A stretch of 64,000 bases of DNA from Pollutimonas nitritireducens (GTDB taxonomy: Bacteria; Pseudomonadota; Gammaproteobacteria; Burkholderiales; Burkholderiaceae_B): the NCBI RefSeq assembly GCF_002849615.1, contig NZ_PDNV01000009.1, forward strand, positions 1 to 64,000, in the 5' to 3' direction. The position numbers were made by a program, and so were the translations under genes. Under the pieces are notes generated by a model. It did no database searches. It had not been told where the DNA came from and worked only from the letters and a program-made list of their open reading frames with translations. This document shows, piece by piece, positions 48,408-58,036 of this stretch (position 1 is the first letter of the stretch; each line of letters opens with the position of its first letter).

Positions 48408-48441
48408 AAGAGCCCTGCTTATCTGTGTAAACAGGGCTCTT
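48408..48441. terminator. Terminator hairpin after icd
   Basis: AAGAGCCCTG (48408-48417) and CAGGGCTCTT (48432-48441) form a perfect 10-bp stem with a 14-base loop, 31 bases after the icd stop. T content on the minus-strand side is low. The rest of the 296-base gap from 48176 to 48471 shows no gene. Confidence 0.7.
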
Positions 48442-48471
48442 TCAGATTTCGATGGATCAGTTCAAAACTGA

Positions 48472-49728
48472 CTACATATTTTCGATCATGACCTGGCCGA
48501 AACCGGAGCACGAAACCTGTGTGGCGCCTTCAAGCAAGCGCGCAAAATCGTAGGTCACTTTCTTGGACAGGATGGATTTTTCCATGCTGGAAATGATCAA
48601 GTCGGCGGCTTCTGTCCAGCCCATGTGGCGCAGCATCATTTCGGCGGAGAGGATCTCGGAACCCGGATTGACGTAATCTTTACCCGCATATTTAGGCGCT
48701 GTGCCATGCGTGGCTTCGAACATGGCGATGGAATCGGACAAGTTGGCTCCGGGAGCGATACCGATACCGCCGACCTGTGCGGCAAGCGCGTCGGAGACAT
48801 AGTCGCCGTTAAGATTCAGCGTGGCGATGACGTCGTATTCGGCAGGACGCAACAGGATCTGCTGCAGGAAGGCGTCGGCAATGACGTCCTTGACCGTAAT
48901 CTCGCGACCGGTCTTGGGATTCTTGAATTTGCACCATGGACCGCCGTCGATGAGTTGCGCGCCGAATTCCTTTTGAGCAAGCTCATAGCCCCAGTCGCGG
49001 AAGCCACCTTCGGTGAACTTCATGATGTTGCCCTTATGCACCAACGTGACCGATGCCTTGTCATTGTCGATGGCGTACTGGATGGCCTTGCGCACCAGGC
49101 GCTGCGTGCCTTCACGCGATACAGGCTTGATGCCGATACCTGAGGTTTCGGGGAAACGAATCTTGGTGACGCCCAGTTCATTTTGCAGGAACGCGATCAG
49201 CTTCTTGGCGTTGGCGCTTTCCGCTTCGAATTCGACGCCTGCATAGATGTCTTCCGAGTTTTCACGGAAGATCACCATATTGGTTTTCTCAGGCTCTTTC
49301 ACGGGCGACGGAACGCCCTTGAAATACTGGATAGGCCGCAGGCAGACATACAGGTCGAGTTGCTGGCGTAATGCCACGTTCAGCGAGCGGATACCGCCGC
49401 CGACCGGCGTCGTGAGAGGACCTTTGATCGAAACGACGTAATCCTTGACAGCTTCCAGCGTTTCTTCAGGCAACCAGACGTCGGGGCCGTAGATTTTGGT
49501 GGATTTTTCACCCGCGTAGACTTCCATCCAGTGGATCTTGCGCTTGCCACCGTAGGCCTTGGCAACTGCAGCGTCAACGACTTTGAGCATGACAGGCGTG
49601 ATGTCGGCCCCGGTGCCATCGCCTTCGATGAAAGGAAGAATGGGCTCGTCGGGGACGTTGAGCGAAAAATCGGCATTGACCGTAATTTTTTGGCCCGCTG
49701 CGGGTACCTTGATGTGCTGGTAGGACAT
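48472..49728 (-). CDS. icd: Isocitrate dehydrogenase (NADP-dependent)
   Basis: This 418-residue protein is close to the 416 residues of Escherichia coli Icd. It has the substrate and phosphorylation loop [15 protein letters not shown], the dehydrogenase block [26 protein letters not shown] and [33 protein letters not shown]. The NADP-specifying region and [24 protein letters not shown] are conserved. It decarboxylates isocitrate to 2-oxoglutarate in the TCA cycle. The Ser in NSEDIYAG is the residue phosphorylated by AceK in enterics. A 200-base region separates it from the divergent DUF1841 gene. Confidence 0.96.
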   Translation of the reverse strand: MSYQHIKVPAAGQKITVNADFSLNVPDEPILPFIEGDGTGADITPVMLKVVDAAVAKAYGGKRKIHWMEVYAGEKSTKIYGPDVWLPEETLEAVKDYVVSIKGPLTTPVGGGIRSLNVALRQQLDLYVCLRPIQYFKGVPSPVKEPEKTNMVIFRENSEDIYAGVEFEAESANAKKLIAFLQNELGVTKIRFPETSGIGIKPVSREGTQRLVRKAIQYAIDNDKASVTLVHKGNIMKFTEGGFRDWGYELAQKEFGAQLIDGGPWCKFKNPKTGREITVKDVIADAFLQQILLRPAEYDVIATLNLNGDYVSDALAAQVGGIGIAPGANLSDSIAMFEATHGTAPKYAGKDYVNPGSEILSAEMMLRHMGWTEAADLIISSMEKSILSKKVTYDFARLLEGATQVSCSGFGQVMIENM

Positions 49729-49928
49729 GAATGCTCCAGTTGTGCTCTATAAGGAGTAAGAATCGGATAAGTGCCAAACGAAAATGCGTAGTCTTATATA
49801 AGAGTAGTTTATCCTAAATCGTGGTCTGTATCCGACCTTAAAGCATACTGCGAACTGCCCTGACGTCAAAGAGGCTTTAAAATGGTCATTTTCATCGAAC
49901 AATGTGGTGGTAAGCCACGGGATGTCTT

Positions 49929-50357
49929 ATGTTCAATCCATCGCGCGAACAGGTGCGACAGTTTTTTACCGAAGCCTGGACCAAGCGGAAGGCGGGCGGT
50001 GTGTTGACACCGCTCGAAACAATGGCGACCGACCTGGTCGAACTGCACCCTGAATATCACGCAGACTTGGGAAACCCGGAAATCGCGGAAGCCGACTTTT
50101 CTGTGGAAAAAGGCCAGACCAACCCATTTCTGCATTTATCCATGCACCTGGCCATCAACGAACAATTGTCAATAGATCAGCCACCGGGCATCAAGAAAGC
50201 CTTCCAGGGTCTGCTGGCCACGCGCGACGCCCACGAAGCCGCCCACATCATCATGGAAGCGCTGGGCGAAGTCATCTGGGAAGCCCAGCGGCTGGGCACC
50301 CCATTTGATAGCGATAAATACCTGGAATTGATCCGCCGTCATGCCACGCGTGGTTGA
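49929..50357 (+). CDS. DUF1841 family protein
   Basis: This 142-residue conserved protein of the DUF1841 family is found in beta- and gammaproteobacteria. It has the typical start MFNPSREQVRQFFTEAWTKRK and the block VEKGQTNPFLHLSMHLAINEQL, with DAHEAAHIIMEALGEVIWEAQR near the end. The conserved His residues in these two blocks suggest metal binding, but no function is established. It stands divergent from icd and convergent with a cytochrome gene; its stop lies inside an inverted repeat. Confidence 0.82.
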   Translation: MFNPSREQVRQFFTEAWTKRKAGGVLTPLETMATDLVELHPEYHADLGNPEIAEADFSVEKGQTNPFLHLSMHLAINEQLSIDQPPGIKKAFQGLLATRDAHEAAHIIMEALGEVIWEAQRLGTPFDSDKYLELIRRHATRG

Positions 50358-50362
50358 CGGCG
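50334..50362. terminator. Inverted repeat across the DUF1841 stop codon
   Basis: CGCCGTCA (50334-50341) pairs with TGACGGCG (50355-50362). The palindrome CCACGCGTGG lies between them. The right arm contains the TGA of the DUF1841 gene. The convergent cytochrome gene ends 14 bases further on. No T-run follows. Confidence 0.45.
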
Positions 50363-50375
50363 TTCCGACTGAATA

Positions 50376-50738
50376 CTACTTGCGTACCGCCAGAGGTGAC
50401 TCGAGACTGGACAACCAAGCCGCGATATTGGCGATATCTGTCGAGGAAAGCGGCGCCGCCATAGCGCCCATTACAGCATTCTTGCGAATATTCGCCGTGG
50501 CGGGAGCGCCACTTGCACCGCGTTGGTAGGCGCGCAAGGCATGCCGTAGATAATCTTCATGTTGCCCGGCCAGTATGGGATACGTAGGCAATACCGATGT
50601 CTTGGCATCGGCACCATGGCACGAGGCACAGGCGAATTTTTCAAATGCCGCTTTGCCGGCGGCCACATCGGCGGCGACAGCACCGGATGCAGTGGAGAAC
50701 ATGGCGGCGGCCGCCAGAGCGAATGACAGTTTTTTCAT
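50376..50738 (-). CDS. Small c-type cytochrome (class I, c4/c553-like)
   Basis: This 120-residue protein has a Sec signal peptide (MKKLSFALAAAAMFSTASGAVA, cleaved near 22) and one haem site, CASCH, at about 37-41. PILAGQHEDYLRHALRAYQRG follows, as in each half of cytochrome c4. A Met in NAVMGAMAAPLSS is the likely sixth ligand. It is periplasmic and would carry electrons to a terminal oxidase or reductase. It follows the second cytochrome gene by 12 bases, forming a two-gene operon whose products together resemble a split dihaem c4. Confidence 0.88.
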   Translation of the reverse strand: MKKLSFALAAAAMFSTASGAVAADVAAGKAAFEKFACASCHGADAKTSVLPTYPILAGQHEDYLRHALRAYQRGASGAPATANIRKNAVMGAMAAPLSSTDIANIAAWLSSLESPLAVRK

Positions 50739-50750
50739 GCTGGCCCCCGA

Positions 50751-51104
50751 TTATTTAAGGCTGGAGTAATAGGCGGCCAGGTCGGCCATGTCTTGTGGCG
50801 ACAGGCTTTGCGCGATGGCTTCCATGGTGGGGAACGAGCGGCCGCCATTGGCGTATTCATTCAGGGCGGCAACGATATACTCTGCATTCTGGCCGGCAAT
50901 CATGGGAACGTTATAGACCTCTGGAAAACTGGCCTTATAGCCCGGTATGCCATGGCAACCGATGCACATCGAGATCTTAGAGAGAGCGGCCTTGGCGTCG
51001 CCCACGGGCGCGGCATCCGCCGCGAGGGCTTGGCCCGCATAAACACAGGAAGCCATAACGGCCAGCGCAGCAAAAGTGCGCGTCAGGGGGGATCGCAGCT
51101 TCAT
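50751..51104 (-). CDS. Small c-type cytochrome (class I)
   Basis: This 117-residue protein has a signal peptide (FAALAVMASCVYAGQALA, cleaved near 29) and the haem site CIGCH at about 47-51. PMIAGQNAEYIVAALNEYANGGRSFPTMEAIAQSLSPQDMADLAAYYSSL follows, with the sixth-ligand Met in FPTMEAI. It is the first gene of the two-cytochrome operon. The upstream 141 bases contain an FNR-like site. Partner enzymes are not identifiable from the neighbours. Confidence 0.88.
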   Translation of the reverse strand: MKLRSPLTRTFAALAVMASCVYAGQALAADAAPVGDAKAALSKISMCIGCHGIPGYKASFPEVYNVPMIAGQNAEYIVAALNEYANGGRSFPTMEAIAQSLSPQDMADLAAYYSSLK

Positions 51105-51133
51105 AATAGCTCTTGTTAGACAGTGAATAACTG

Positions 51134-51147
51134 TTGATTTATGTCAA
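51134..51147. promoter_or_regulatory. FNR/CRP-family-like box upstream of the cytochrome operon
   Basis: TTGAT-TTAT-GTCAA differs from the FNR consensus TTGAT-N4-ATCAA at one position. It is centred about 37 bases before the cytochrome ATG and about 105 bases before the divergent moxR ATG. Position fits regulation by oxygen or redox state, but it is a single short match. Confidence 0.4.
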
Positions 51148-51245
51148 GCAACCAACGAAAAATGGAGATTGTACGATAATTGAGGCTAACGATACACGAA
51201 TGTCCTTCGACTTGGTAATGCTGACTACCTATCTGGAACGAATAA

Positions 51246-52118
51246 ATGACTCCTGCCGCCGCACCTTTCCCATCCGAACGCTTCACCGGCACCGAACGCT
51301 ATGTGGCGACCGCCGACCTTAAACTGGCCGTCAATGCGGCGCTGGCTTTGCAGCGTCCCCTGTTGATCAAGGGGGAACCCGGCACCGGCAAAACAATGTT
51401 GGCCGAAGAGGTCGCCGCAGCATTGGGCCGACCGCTGCTGCAATGGCACATCAAATCCACCACAAAGGCACATCAGGGCCTGTATGAATATGATGCCGTT
51501 TCACGGCTTCGGGATTCTCAACTGGGCGACGAGAAAGTACGAGACATCGGCAACTACATCGTCAAGGGAACGCTATGGCAGGCCTTCGAGGCTGACGAAC
51601 CCGTGGTCATGCTGATCGACGAGATCGACAAGGCGGATATCGAATTCCCCAACGATTTGTTGCGTGAGCTGGACCGCATGGAGTTTCACGTCTATGAAAC
51701 CCGCCAGACAGTGCAGGCCAAGCACCGGCCGCTGATCATCATCACATCCAACAATGAAAAAGATTTGCCTGATGCCTTTCTGCGTCGCTGCTTCTTTCAC
51801 TACATCAGCTTCCCGGACCGCGATACCATGCAGGAAATCGTGGCCGTCCATTATCCGTCGATCAAAGAAGATGTATTGCGAGCCGCCATGGACACCTTCT
51901 TTGCACTGCGCGAGGCGCCCGGACTAAAGAAGAAGCCTTCGACGTCTGAATTTCTGGACTGGTTGCGCTTGCTCCTGAATGAGGCTGTGTCCGCCAAAGA
52001 CATCAGCAGCACAACAGGCGATCTGCCTCTGATGGCCGGCGCACTGCTCAAGAACGAGCAAGACCTCACGCTTCTGCAACGCCTGGCGGCCATGACACGG
52101 GTCAGCCAGCGCCGTTGA
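51246..52118 (+). CDS. MoxR-family AAA+ ATPase
   Basis: This 290-residue AAA+ protein has Walker A GEPGTGKT at 43-50, Walker B VVMLIDEIDKAD near 118-129, sensor 1 in LIIITSNNEKDLPDAFLRRCFFHYISFPD and the helical lid beyond 190. MoxR proteins act as chaperones that load cofactors or remodel protein complexes, often with a VWA-domain partner. That partner is encoded two genes downstream (52775), with a GNAT gene between them. The first ATG at 51246 gives a normal family length. Confidence 0.92.
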   Translation: MTPAAAPFPSERFTGTERYVATADLKLAVNAALALQRPLLIKGEPGTGKTMLAEEVAAALGRPLLQWHIKSTTKAHQGLYEYDAVSRLRDSQLGDEKVRDIGNYIVKGTLWQAFEADEPVVMLIDEIDKADIEFPNDLLRELDRMEFHVYETRQTVQAKHRPLIIITSNNEKDLPDAFLRRCFFHYISFPDRDTMQEIVAVHYPSIKEDVLRAAMDTFFALREAPGLKKKPSTSEFLDWLRLLLNEAVSAKDISSTTGDLPLMAGALLKNEQDLTLLQRLAAMTRVSQRR

Positions 52119-52164
52119 GCACGGCGCACCTGTCCAGACCACTTTTCAGAGGGAAGATCGCAAC

Positions 52165-52785
52165 ATGAGCCTGCACCAGGGTTTCCGAGAACTGCCGACA
52201 CCGACAACGCTGGAGGGCTACGGCGTAGCGCTCGTTCCCATGCAAAAAGAGCACGCGCCCGGCCTCGAGCTTGCAGCCGCCGACGGAAAGCTATGGCAAC
52301 TCCGCGTGACGTCAGTGCCAGAACCGGGTACGACCCCGGCCTACGTGGACACGGCACTTGACGGCCAGCGCATGGGCCACATGCTGCCATTTTCCATCAT
52401 CGAGCAAGACAGCGGCGACATCATAGGCAGTACCCGCTATCACGATATCGTCCCCGCCGTTGCACGGCTGGAGATAGGCTACACGTGGTACGCCAAGCGC
52501 TGGCAGCGCACGCATGTGAATACCGCCTGCAAGCTATTATTGCTGCGCCATGCATTCGAAACACTGGGTGCCGTGGTCGCCGGCTGGCGCACCGACAACT
52601 ACAACTTTGCCTCACAGCGCGCGATCGAGCGGCTGGGCGCCCGAAGAGACGGCGTCCTGCGCCATCATGCGCTGCGTCGCGACGGCAGCGTACGGGATAC
52701 GGTCATGTACAGTCTTCTGGCCGGCGAATGGCGGGAAGTCGAAAAGCATCTTGAATATCAACTGAGTCGGCACCATGCTGATTGA
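52165..52785 (+). CDS. GNAT-family N-acetyltransferase
   Basis: This 206-residue protein is of the RimJ/RimL-like GNAT type. Its core has IGSTRYHDIVPAVARLEIGYTWYAKRWQRTHVNTACKLLLLRHAFETLG, covering the acetyl-CoA-binding motif A region. VVAGWRTDNYNFASQRAIERLGARRDGVLRHH follows, the usual N-x-x-S-x-R-x-I-E-x-x-G signature. It may acetylate a protein N terminus or a small molecule. It is inserted between the moxR and VWA genes: 46 bases after moxR and overlapping the VWA gene by 11 bases. Co-expression is therefore likely. Confidence 0.86.
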   Translation: MSLHQGFRELPTPTTLEGYGVALVPMQKEHAPGLELAAADGKLWQLRVTSVPEPGTTPAYVDTALDGQRMGHMLPFSIIEQDSGDIIGSTRYHDIVPAVARLEIGYTWYAKRWQRTHVNTACKLLLLRHAFETLGAVVAGWRTDNYNFASQRAIERLGARRDGVLRHHALRRDGSVRDTVMYSLLAGEWREVEKHLEYQLSRHHAD

Positions 52786-53947
52786 CTTCTTCTATCATTT
52801 GCGAGCACGCAAGCTCCCGGTATCGGTGCAGGAATACCTAACCTTGCTGAGCGCGTTGCAAACCAGCCTTATGCCGCCCAGCATCGATGATTTCTATCAC
52901 CTGGCCCGCATGACCCTGGTCAAGGATGAGACCTTGTTCGACCGTTACGACCAGGCCTTCGGCGAGTTCTACCACACCTTGCAGGCGGCGACGCCGACCG
53001 ACAAGGAAATCCCGCTGGACTGGCTTATCAAGGAGTTCCAGAAAAACCTCAGTCCTGAAGAAAAAGCGGCGATCGAGAAGCACGGTTGGGACAAGCTCAT
53101 GGAGCTCTTCAAAGAAAGACTGGAAGAGCAGAAAGAACGCCACGCCGGCGGCAACAAGTGGATAGGTACCGGAGGATCATCGGCGTTTGGCCACGGCGGC
53201 TACCATCCGGAAGGCATACGCGTGGGAGGGCCGTCGGCCGGAAACCGGACCGCCATCAAGGTCTGGGAAAAGCGCGAGTATCGCGATTACGACGACCAGC
53301 AGGAGTTGGGCACGCGCAACTTCAAGATGGCGCTACGACGCCTGCGCCGTTTTGCGCGCGAAGGCGCCGATCTGGAACTCGACCTGGATCACACCATTGC
53401 CAGCACGGCAAAGAATGCCGGGTTTCTGGACCTGCAAATGGTGCCTGAACGGCACAACACCGTTAAAGTGGTGATGCTGCTGGACGTAGGCGGCAGCATG
53501 GATGACCACATCGCTCGGGTCGAAGAACTATTCTCGGCGGCACGCAGCGAATTCCGTCATCTGGACGTGTACTACTTTCACAACTGTCCTTATGAATCCC
53601 TTTGGCAAAATAATCGGCGCCGTACGGCGGAACGCTTCGATACCTGGGATATTCTGCGCAAGTACAACGATGACTGGAGGCTTATCATTGTGGGCGATGC
53701 AACCATGAGTCCGTACGAAATCCTCCAGCCTGGTGGCTCGGTCGAACACTACAACAAAGAGACCGGCGCCGCATGGCTGCAGCGCCTGCTGGAAAACTGG
53801 CCCAAGTCGGTCTGGCTGAATCCCGAACCCGAAGCCTATTGGCAGTATCGGCAATCCATCGCTATTATCAAGAACATCATGCATGAGCGCATGTACGGAG
53901 TAACCGTCAGTGGGCTGGAACAAGCCATGCGCGCGCTCTCAAAATAG
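52775..53947 (+). CDS. VWA-domain protein (CoxE-like, MoxR partner)
   Basis: This 390-residue protein of the CoxE/VWA-containing family has an N-terminal helical region (MLIDFFYHLRARKLPVSVQEYL) and a charged middle. A C-terminal von Willebrand A domain opens with VVMLLDVGGSMDDHI near residue 232. The MIDAS motif is DxGGS rather than the canonical DxSxS, a form seen in this subfamily. Such proteins work with a MoxR ATPase in metal-centre insertion or complex assembly. The client is not evident here. The operon probably ends at the hairpin 21 bases after the stop. Confidence 0.86.
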   Translation: MLIDFFYHLRARKLPVSVQEYLTLLSALQTSLMPPSIDDFYHLARMTLVKDETLFDRYDQAFGEFYHTLQAATPTDKEIPLDWLIKEFQKNLSPEEKAAIEKHGWDKLMELFKERLEEQKERHAGGNKWIGTGGSSAFGHGGYHPEGIRVGGPSAGNRTAIKVWEKREYRDYDDQQELGTRNFKMALRRLRRFAREGADLELDLDHTIASTAKNAGFLDLQMVPERHNTVKVVMLLDVGGSMDDHIARVEELFSAARSEFRHLDVYYFHNCPYESLWQNNRRRTAERFDTWDILRKYNDDWRLIIVGDATMSPYEILQPGGSVEHYNKETGAAWLQRLLENWPKSVWLNPEPEAYWQYRQSIAIIKNIMHERMYGVTVSGLEQAMRALSK

Positions 53948-53967
53948 TATGCATGAAAACGCCCTTG

Positions 53968-53992
53968 CCGAAGTCTGTTAAAAAGACTTCGG
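53968..53992 (+). terminator. Terminator hairpin after the moxR-GNAT-VWA operon
   Basis: CCGAAGTC (53968-53975) and GACTTCGG (53985-53992) form an 8-bp stem with a nine-base A-rich loop. TTACTTTG follows. It separates the operon from the M16 peptidase gene. Confidence 0.55.
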
Positions 53993-54028
53993 TTACTTTG
54001 ACCTTACTCTCTACTCGGATAATTGCGC

Positions 54029-56785
54029 ATGCTACTGTCGCTTTCGGAAATCAAATTCCGCTTGCTTGCCTTGCTGGTATTGACCTTCATGGCATTGCCG
54101 GCAACGGCCCTGGACCTTCCCTCTGGAATCACGCAGGTCACGTCCATCGAAGGCGTCACCGAATACAAGCTGGATAATGGCCTGCGGGTATTGTTGGTAC
54201 CGGAAGGGTCGAAACCCACCACCACGGTAAACATGACATACCTGGTCGGAGCGCGGCACGAAAACTATGGTCAGACCGGAATGGCGCATTTGCTCGAACA
54301 CTTGCTGTTTCGCGGCACGCCAACCATGCGCAATGCACTGGCGGAGTTCTCCAAACGAGGGTTGCAGGCCAACGGATCGACCACCAGCGACCGGACCAAT
54401 TACTACGCCAGCTTCGCCGCCAATCCGGAAACCCTGGAATGGTATCTGGGCTGGCAGGCCGACGCCATGGTGAATTCGCTTATTGCGAAAGAAGACCTCG
54501 ATTCTGAAATGACCGTAGTGCGCAACGAAATGGAACGGGGCGAAAACAGCCCATTCCAGGTGTTGATGCAGCAGATGCAAGCCACTTCATTTCGCTGGCA
54601 TAACTATGGCAACAGCACCATCGGCGCACGTTCCGACGTCGAGAACGTAGATATCGGTCAACTGCGGGCTTTCTACCAGACATACTATCAACCGGACAAT
54701 GCCGTTCTGATCGTGGCCGGTGGCTTCGACCCCGCGCAGACGCTACGGACCATCGCGCAGGCCTTTGGCAAGATCCCCCGCGCGGAACGCAAGCTGCCGC
54801 CCGAGTACACCGTGGAACCCGTTCAGGACGGCGAACGGCAAGTCACACTGCGCCGCCAGGGCGGTAGCCCGCTGATTGCAGCCATGTACCACGGACCTGC
54901 TGCATCCAGCCCAGACTACACAGCGCTTGATCTTGGCGTTGGCATACTGGCCGACACACCATCGGGCCGTTTGTACCATGCCCTCGTCGGGAATAATCTC
55001 AGCACCGACATCTTCGGTTTTGCGGCCGGATTGAACCAGCCCGGCTACGTTCTGTTCGGGGCCCAATTACAGCCGGGGATGGATCAGACCAAAGCAGTGC
55101 GCACACTGGAAGATACGCTGGACTCGATCGCGTCGAAGCCTTTCACCGATTCGGACCTGGATCGCATTCGCAATAAATGGCTGACTGACTGGTCGCAGAC
55201 GTACGCGAACCCAGCGGACATGGCAGCAGCTTTATCCGAAACGGCCTCTGACGGCGACTGGCGCCTGTTCTTTTTGCGGCGCGACCAGGTAAAAAGTGCA
55301 GAGTTGCCCGAAGTGCAACGCGTCACGGCGGCTTACCTGGTTCCAAGCAATCGGACGATCGGCTTATACATTCCCACCGAGCAGCCCACTCGCGCGCCGC
55401 AGGCGACCAAGATAGATCTGGATGCCTTGTTGAAGGACTACAAAGGCCAGGGTACCGGCGAAGCCATTGCCGCATTCGACCCCAGTCCAGCCAATATCGA
55501 TGCGATGACTCAGCGTGCACCCCTTGTATTGCCGAACGGGGAGGTGAAGCTGGCCCTTTTGCCCAAACCGACGCGCGGCGACCGGGTAGAGGCGAATTTG
55601 CTTTTGCAGTTCGGCACGGCCGACACGCTTAAGGGGAAACGCGTCATTGCGGGTGCGGTTGCATCCCTGCTCGATCATGGCACCAGCACGATGTCCCGGC
55701 AGGAAATCCAGGATAAATTCGATGCCTTGCAAGCCAATGTAAGCTTCGGCGGAGAAGCTGGCGTCGTCGCGGTGGACATGTCGACTACAAAAGAGCACTT
55801 GCCTGCCCTGGTCGAGCTTGTGTTGCATATACTTCGCGAAGCAAACTTTCCTGCCAACGAACTGGTCGAATACCAGCGCCAAGCCAGTACGGCGATCAAG
55901 AACGCCATGTCCGAGCCAAGCGCGCTTGCATCGCGAACGCTTGCACGGCACGATAATCCGTGGCCGCGTGACGATGTGCGCTACACGCCCAGTTTCGACG
56001 AATCGCAGAGCGAAATCGCCGCCATTACTCAAAAAGATCTGATCGAGTTCCACTCGCAATTTTATGGTGCCGGCAGCATGGCGCTGGCCGCAGTAGGCGC
56101 CTTTGATCCTGCAGCGGTCAAGACGGCGCTGAGCACGGGCCTGCAGGGCTGGCGCAAGGCACCCGCCTATGAACGCGTGTCACACCCTTACAACGCCGTG
56201 GCGCCCGCCGAGTTCGACATCAATACGCCGGACAAGGCCAATGCATTCTATCTGAGCAAAATGCCGTTGAAGCTGCAGGACACTGATCCGAAGTACCCTG
56301 CCCTGTATCTGGCCAATTACCTGCTGGGCGGTTCAGAGACTTCCCGTCTCTGGAACCGGATACGGGTTCAGGAAGGATTGTCTTATGATGTACGCAGCCG
56401 CCTGGACGCATCGTCCTTCGAACCCTCGGGCGGATGGACGCTCTATGCCATTCACGCACCCGAGAACAGCCAACGGCTTGAGGATGCAATGGCCGAAGAA
56501 CTTCAGCGTGCACTGAAAGAAGGATACACACAGGAAGAAGTCCAGGAAGGCATCAACGCGCTGCTCAATTACCGCAAGCTAGCGCGCACACGAGACGGCG
56601 TACTGGCCTCGGCGTGGATCAACTACATGGAGTTGGGCCGCAGTTTCGAATGGTCAGAAAGAATGGATAAGGCGCTGGCCGCTTTGACCGTCGACGACGT
56701 GAACGCGGCGCTACGTTCATCACTTGACCCGGCCGGCTTCAGCACTGCCGTGGCAGCCGACGAGAAAAAGCAAAAACCGAAATAG
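54029..56785 (+). CDS. M16-family zinc peptidase (pitrilysin/insulinase type, two-domain)
   Basis: The protein is 918 residues from ATG 54029; an in-frame TTG six bases upstream is not preferred. A signal peptide (FRLLALLVLTFMALPATA, cleaved near residue 27) indicates periplasmic location. The inverted zinc motif HLLEH is at 87-91 in GMAHLLEHLLFRGTP, and the distal Glu lies in MTVVRNEMERGENS. The second, non-catalytic M16 half begins near 490 (LPNGEVKLALLPKPTRGDR). Both M16 domains thus lie on one chain. It probably degrades peptides in the periplasm. Convergent with dnaJ. Confidence 0.9.
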   Translation: MLLSLSEIKFRLLALLVLTFMALPATALDLPSGITQVTSIEGVTEYKLDNGLRVLLVPEGSKPTTTVNMTYLVGARHENYGQTGMAHLLEHLLFRGTPTMRNALAEFSKRGLQANGSTTSDRTNYYASFAANPETLEWYLGWQADAMVNSLIAKEDLDSEMTVVRNEMERGENSPFQVLMQQMQATSFRWHNYGNSTIGARSDVENVDIGQLRAFYQTYYQPDNAVLIVAGGFDPAQTLRTIAQAFGKIPRAERKLPPEYTVEPVQDGERQVTLRRQGGSPLIAAMYHGPAASSPDYTALDLGVGILADTPSGRLYHALVGNNLSTDIFGFAAGLNQPGYVLFGAQLQPGMDQTKAVRTLEDTLDSIASKPFTDSDLDRIRNKWLTDWSQTYANPADMAAALSETASDGDWRLFFLRRDQVKSAELPEVQRVTAAYLVPSNRTIGLYIPTEQPTRAPQATKIDLDALLKDYKGQGTGEAIAAFDPSPANIDAMTQRAPLVLPNGEVKLALLPKPTRGDRVEANLLLQFGTADTLKGKRVIAGAVASLLDHGTSTMSRQEIQDKFDALQANVSFGGEAGVVAVDMSTTKEHLPALVELVLHILREANFPANELVEYQRQASTAIKNAMSEPSALASRTLARHDNPWPRDDVRYTPSFDESQSEIAAITQKDLIEFHSQFYGAGSMALAAVGAFDPAAVKTALSTGLQGWRKAPAYERVSHPYNAVAPAEFDINTPDKANAFYLSKMPLKLQDTDPKYPALYLANYLLGGSETSRLWNRIRVQEGLSYDVRSRLDASSFEPSGGWTLYAIHAPENSQRLEDAMAEELQRALKEGYTQEEVQEGINALLNYRKLARTRDGVLASAWINYMELGRSFEWSERMDKALAALTVDDVNAALRSSLDPAGFSTAVAADEKKQKPK

Positions 56786-56805
56786 CGCGGCAGCGCCATT
56801 TCGGT
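56776..56805. terminator. Inverted repeat across the M16 peptidase stop codon
   Basis: ACCGAAATAGCGC (56776-56788) pairs with GCGCCATTTCGGT (56793-56805), 12 of 13 positions, around a GGCA loop. The left arm contains the TAG of the peptidase gene. The convergent dnaJ gene ends nine bases beyond. It is a likely bidirectional terminator, though no T-run is present. Confidence 0.55.
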
Positions 56806-56813
56806 ATCCTGGA

Positions 56814-57932
56814 TCAGGAAAAGAAACTTTTCACGCGGTCGGTCCAGGATTCGCTTTTGGGCGAATGCTTTTCGCCGCCCTGCGCCAAAGATGTTTCGAA
56901 CTGGCGCAAGATCTTCTTCTGTTCATCGGTCAGCCTTACCGGCGTTTCGACCGAAATGTGGCAATACAGATCGCCTGGATAACTGGCTCGCAGACCCCTT
57001 ATGCCCTTCCCCCGCAGACGGAAAGTCTTACCTGTCTGCGTACCCTCGGGTATGGTAATGGCACCCCGTCCCGACAATGTGGGCACTTCCAGTTCGCCAC
57101 CCAGTGCCGCCGTCGTGAATGGAATCGTCAGTTCGCAGTGCAGGTCTTCGCCGTCGCGCTGGAAAATACCGTGCTGCTTCAAGTGAATTTCGACATAAAG
57201 ATCGCCGGGAGGGCCGCCATTCACGCCCGGTTCGCCATTACCCGACGACCTGATACGCATGCCATCATCGATACCCGCGGGTATCTTGACCTGCAAGGTC
57301 TTGTTCTTGCGCGTGCGGCCGACTCCGTCGCACGTGGCGCATGGCTCGGTAATTTCCTTGCCACGGCCATGACAGGTCGGGCAGGTTTGCTGCACACTGA
57401 AAAACCCCTGCTGCATACGCACCGTGCCGCTACCATCGCAGGTATGGCAAGTCTTGGCGTGGGTGCCGGGCTTGGCACCGGAACCATGACAAACTTCACA
57501 GCTTTCCCAACTGGGTACGCGAATTTCAGTATCAAACCCGTTGGCGGCCTGCTCCAGGCTAATGTCCAGCGTGTATTTAAGGTCGGCACCGCGGTACACC
57601 TGTGCGCCACCGCCACGACGGCCCGCGCCACCAAAGATCTCGCCAAAAATATCACCAAAGGCATCGGCAAAACCGGCTCCGCCCATGCCGCCCGCCCCTG
57701 AATTAGGGTCGACGCCTGCATGGCCGAACCTGTCATAGGCACCGCGTTTTTGTTCGTCAGATAACATCTCGTAGGCCTCTTTGGCTTCCTTGAATTTCTC
57801 TTCGGACTCTTTGCTATCCGGATTGCGATCCGGGTGGTGTTTCATCGCCAGCTTGCGATAAGCTTTTTTCAGTTCTTCGTCGGAGGCATTCTTTGCCACC
57901 CCAAGTACTTCGTAATAGTCGCGTTTTGCCAT
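56814..57932 (-). CDS. dnaJ: Chaperone protein DnaJ
   Basis: This 372-residue class A J-protein has a J domain (1-70) with HPD at 33-35, then a G/F-rich region ([24 protein letters not shown]). Four zinc motifs follow ([32 protein letters not shown]) between about 140 and 215. The C-terminal substrate-binding domain ends the chain. It stimulates DnaK ATPase and delivers unfolded clients. It follows dnaK after 104 bases that include a weak CCCG/CGGG hairpin, probably as part of one heat-shock transcript. Confidence 0.97.
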   Translation of the reverse strand: MAKRDYYEVLGVAKNASDEELKKAYRKLAMKHHPDRNPDSKESEEKFKEAKEAYEMLSDEQKRGAYDRFGHAGVDPNSGAGGMGGAGFADAFGDIFGEIFGGAGRRGGGAQVYRGADLKYTLDISLEQAANGFDTEIRVPSWESCEVCHGSGAKPGTHAKTCHTCDGSGTVRMQQGFFSVQQTCPTCHGRGKEITEPCATCDGVGRTRKNKTLQVKIPAGIDDGMRIRSSGNGEPGVNGGPPGDLYVEIHLKQHGIFQRDGEDLHCELTIPFTTAALGGELEVPTLSGRGAITIPEGTQTGKTFRLRGKGIRGLRASYPGDLYCHISVETPVRLTDEQKKILRQFETSLAQGGEKHSPKSESWTDRVKSFFS

Positions 57933-58036
57933 TTGAATTGCTTGCGTCTTAGACGTCTATTCGTTGTGCATGAACAAGAACGCCCGATTTCCGGCATGAC
58001 ACCAGAAACCGGGCCTGAAACCGCTACAACCAGACT

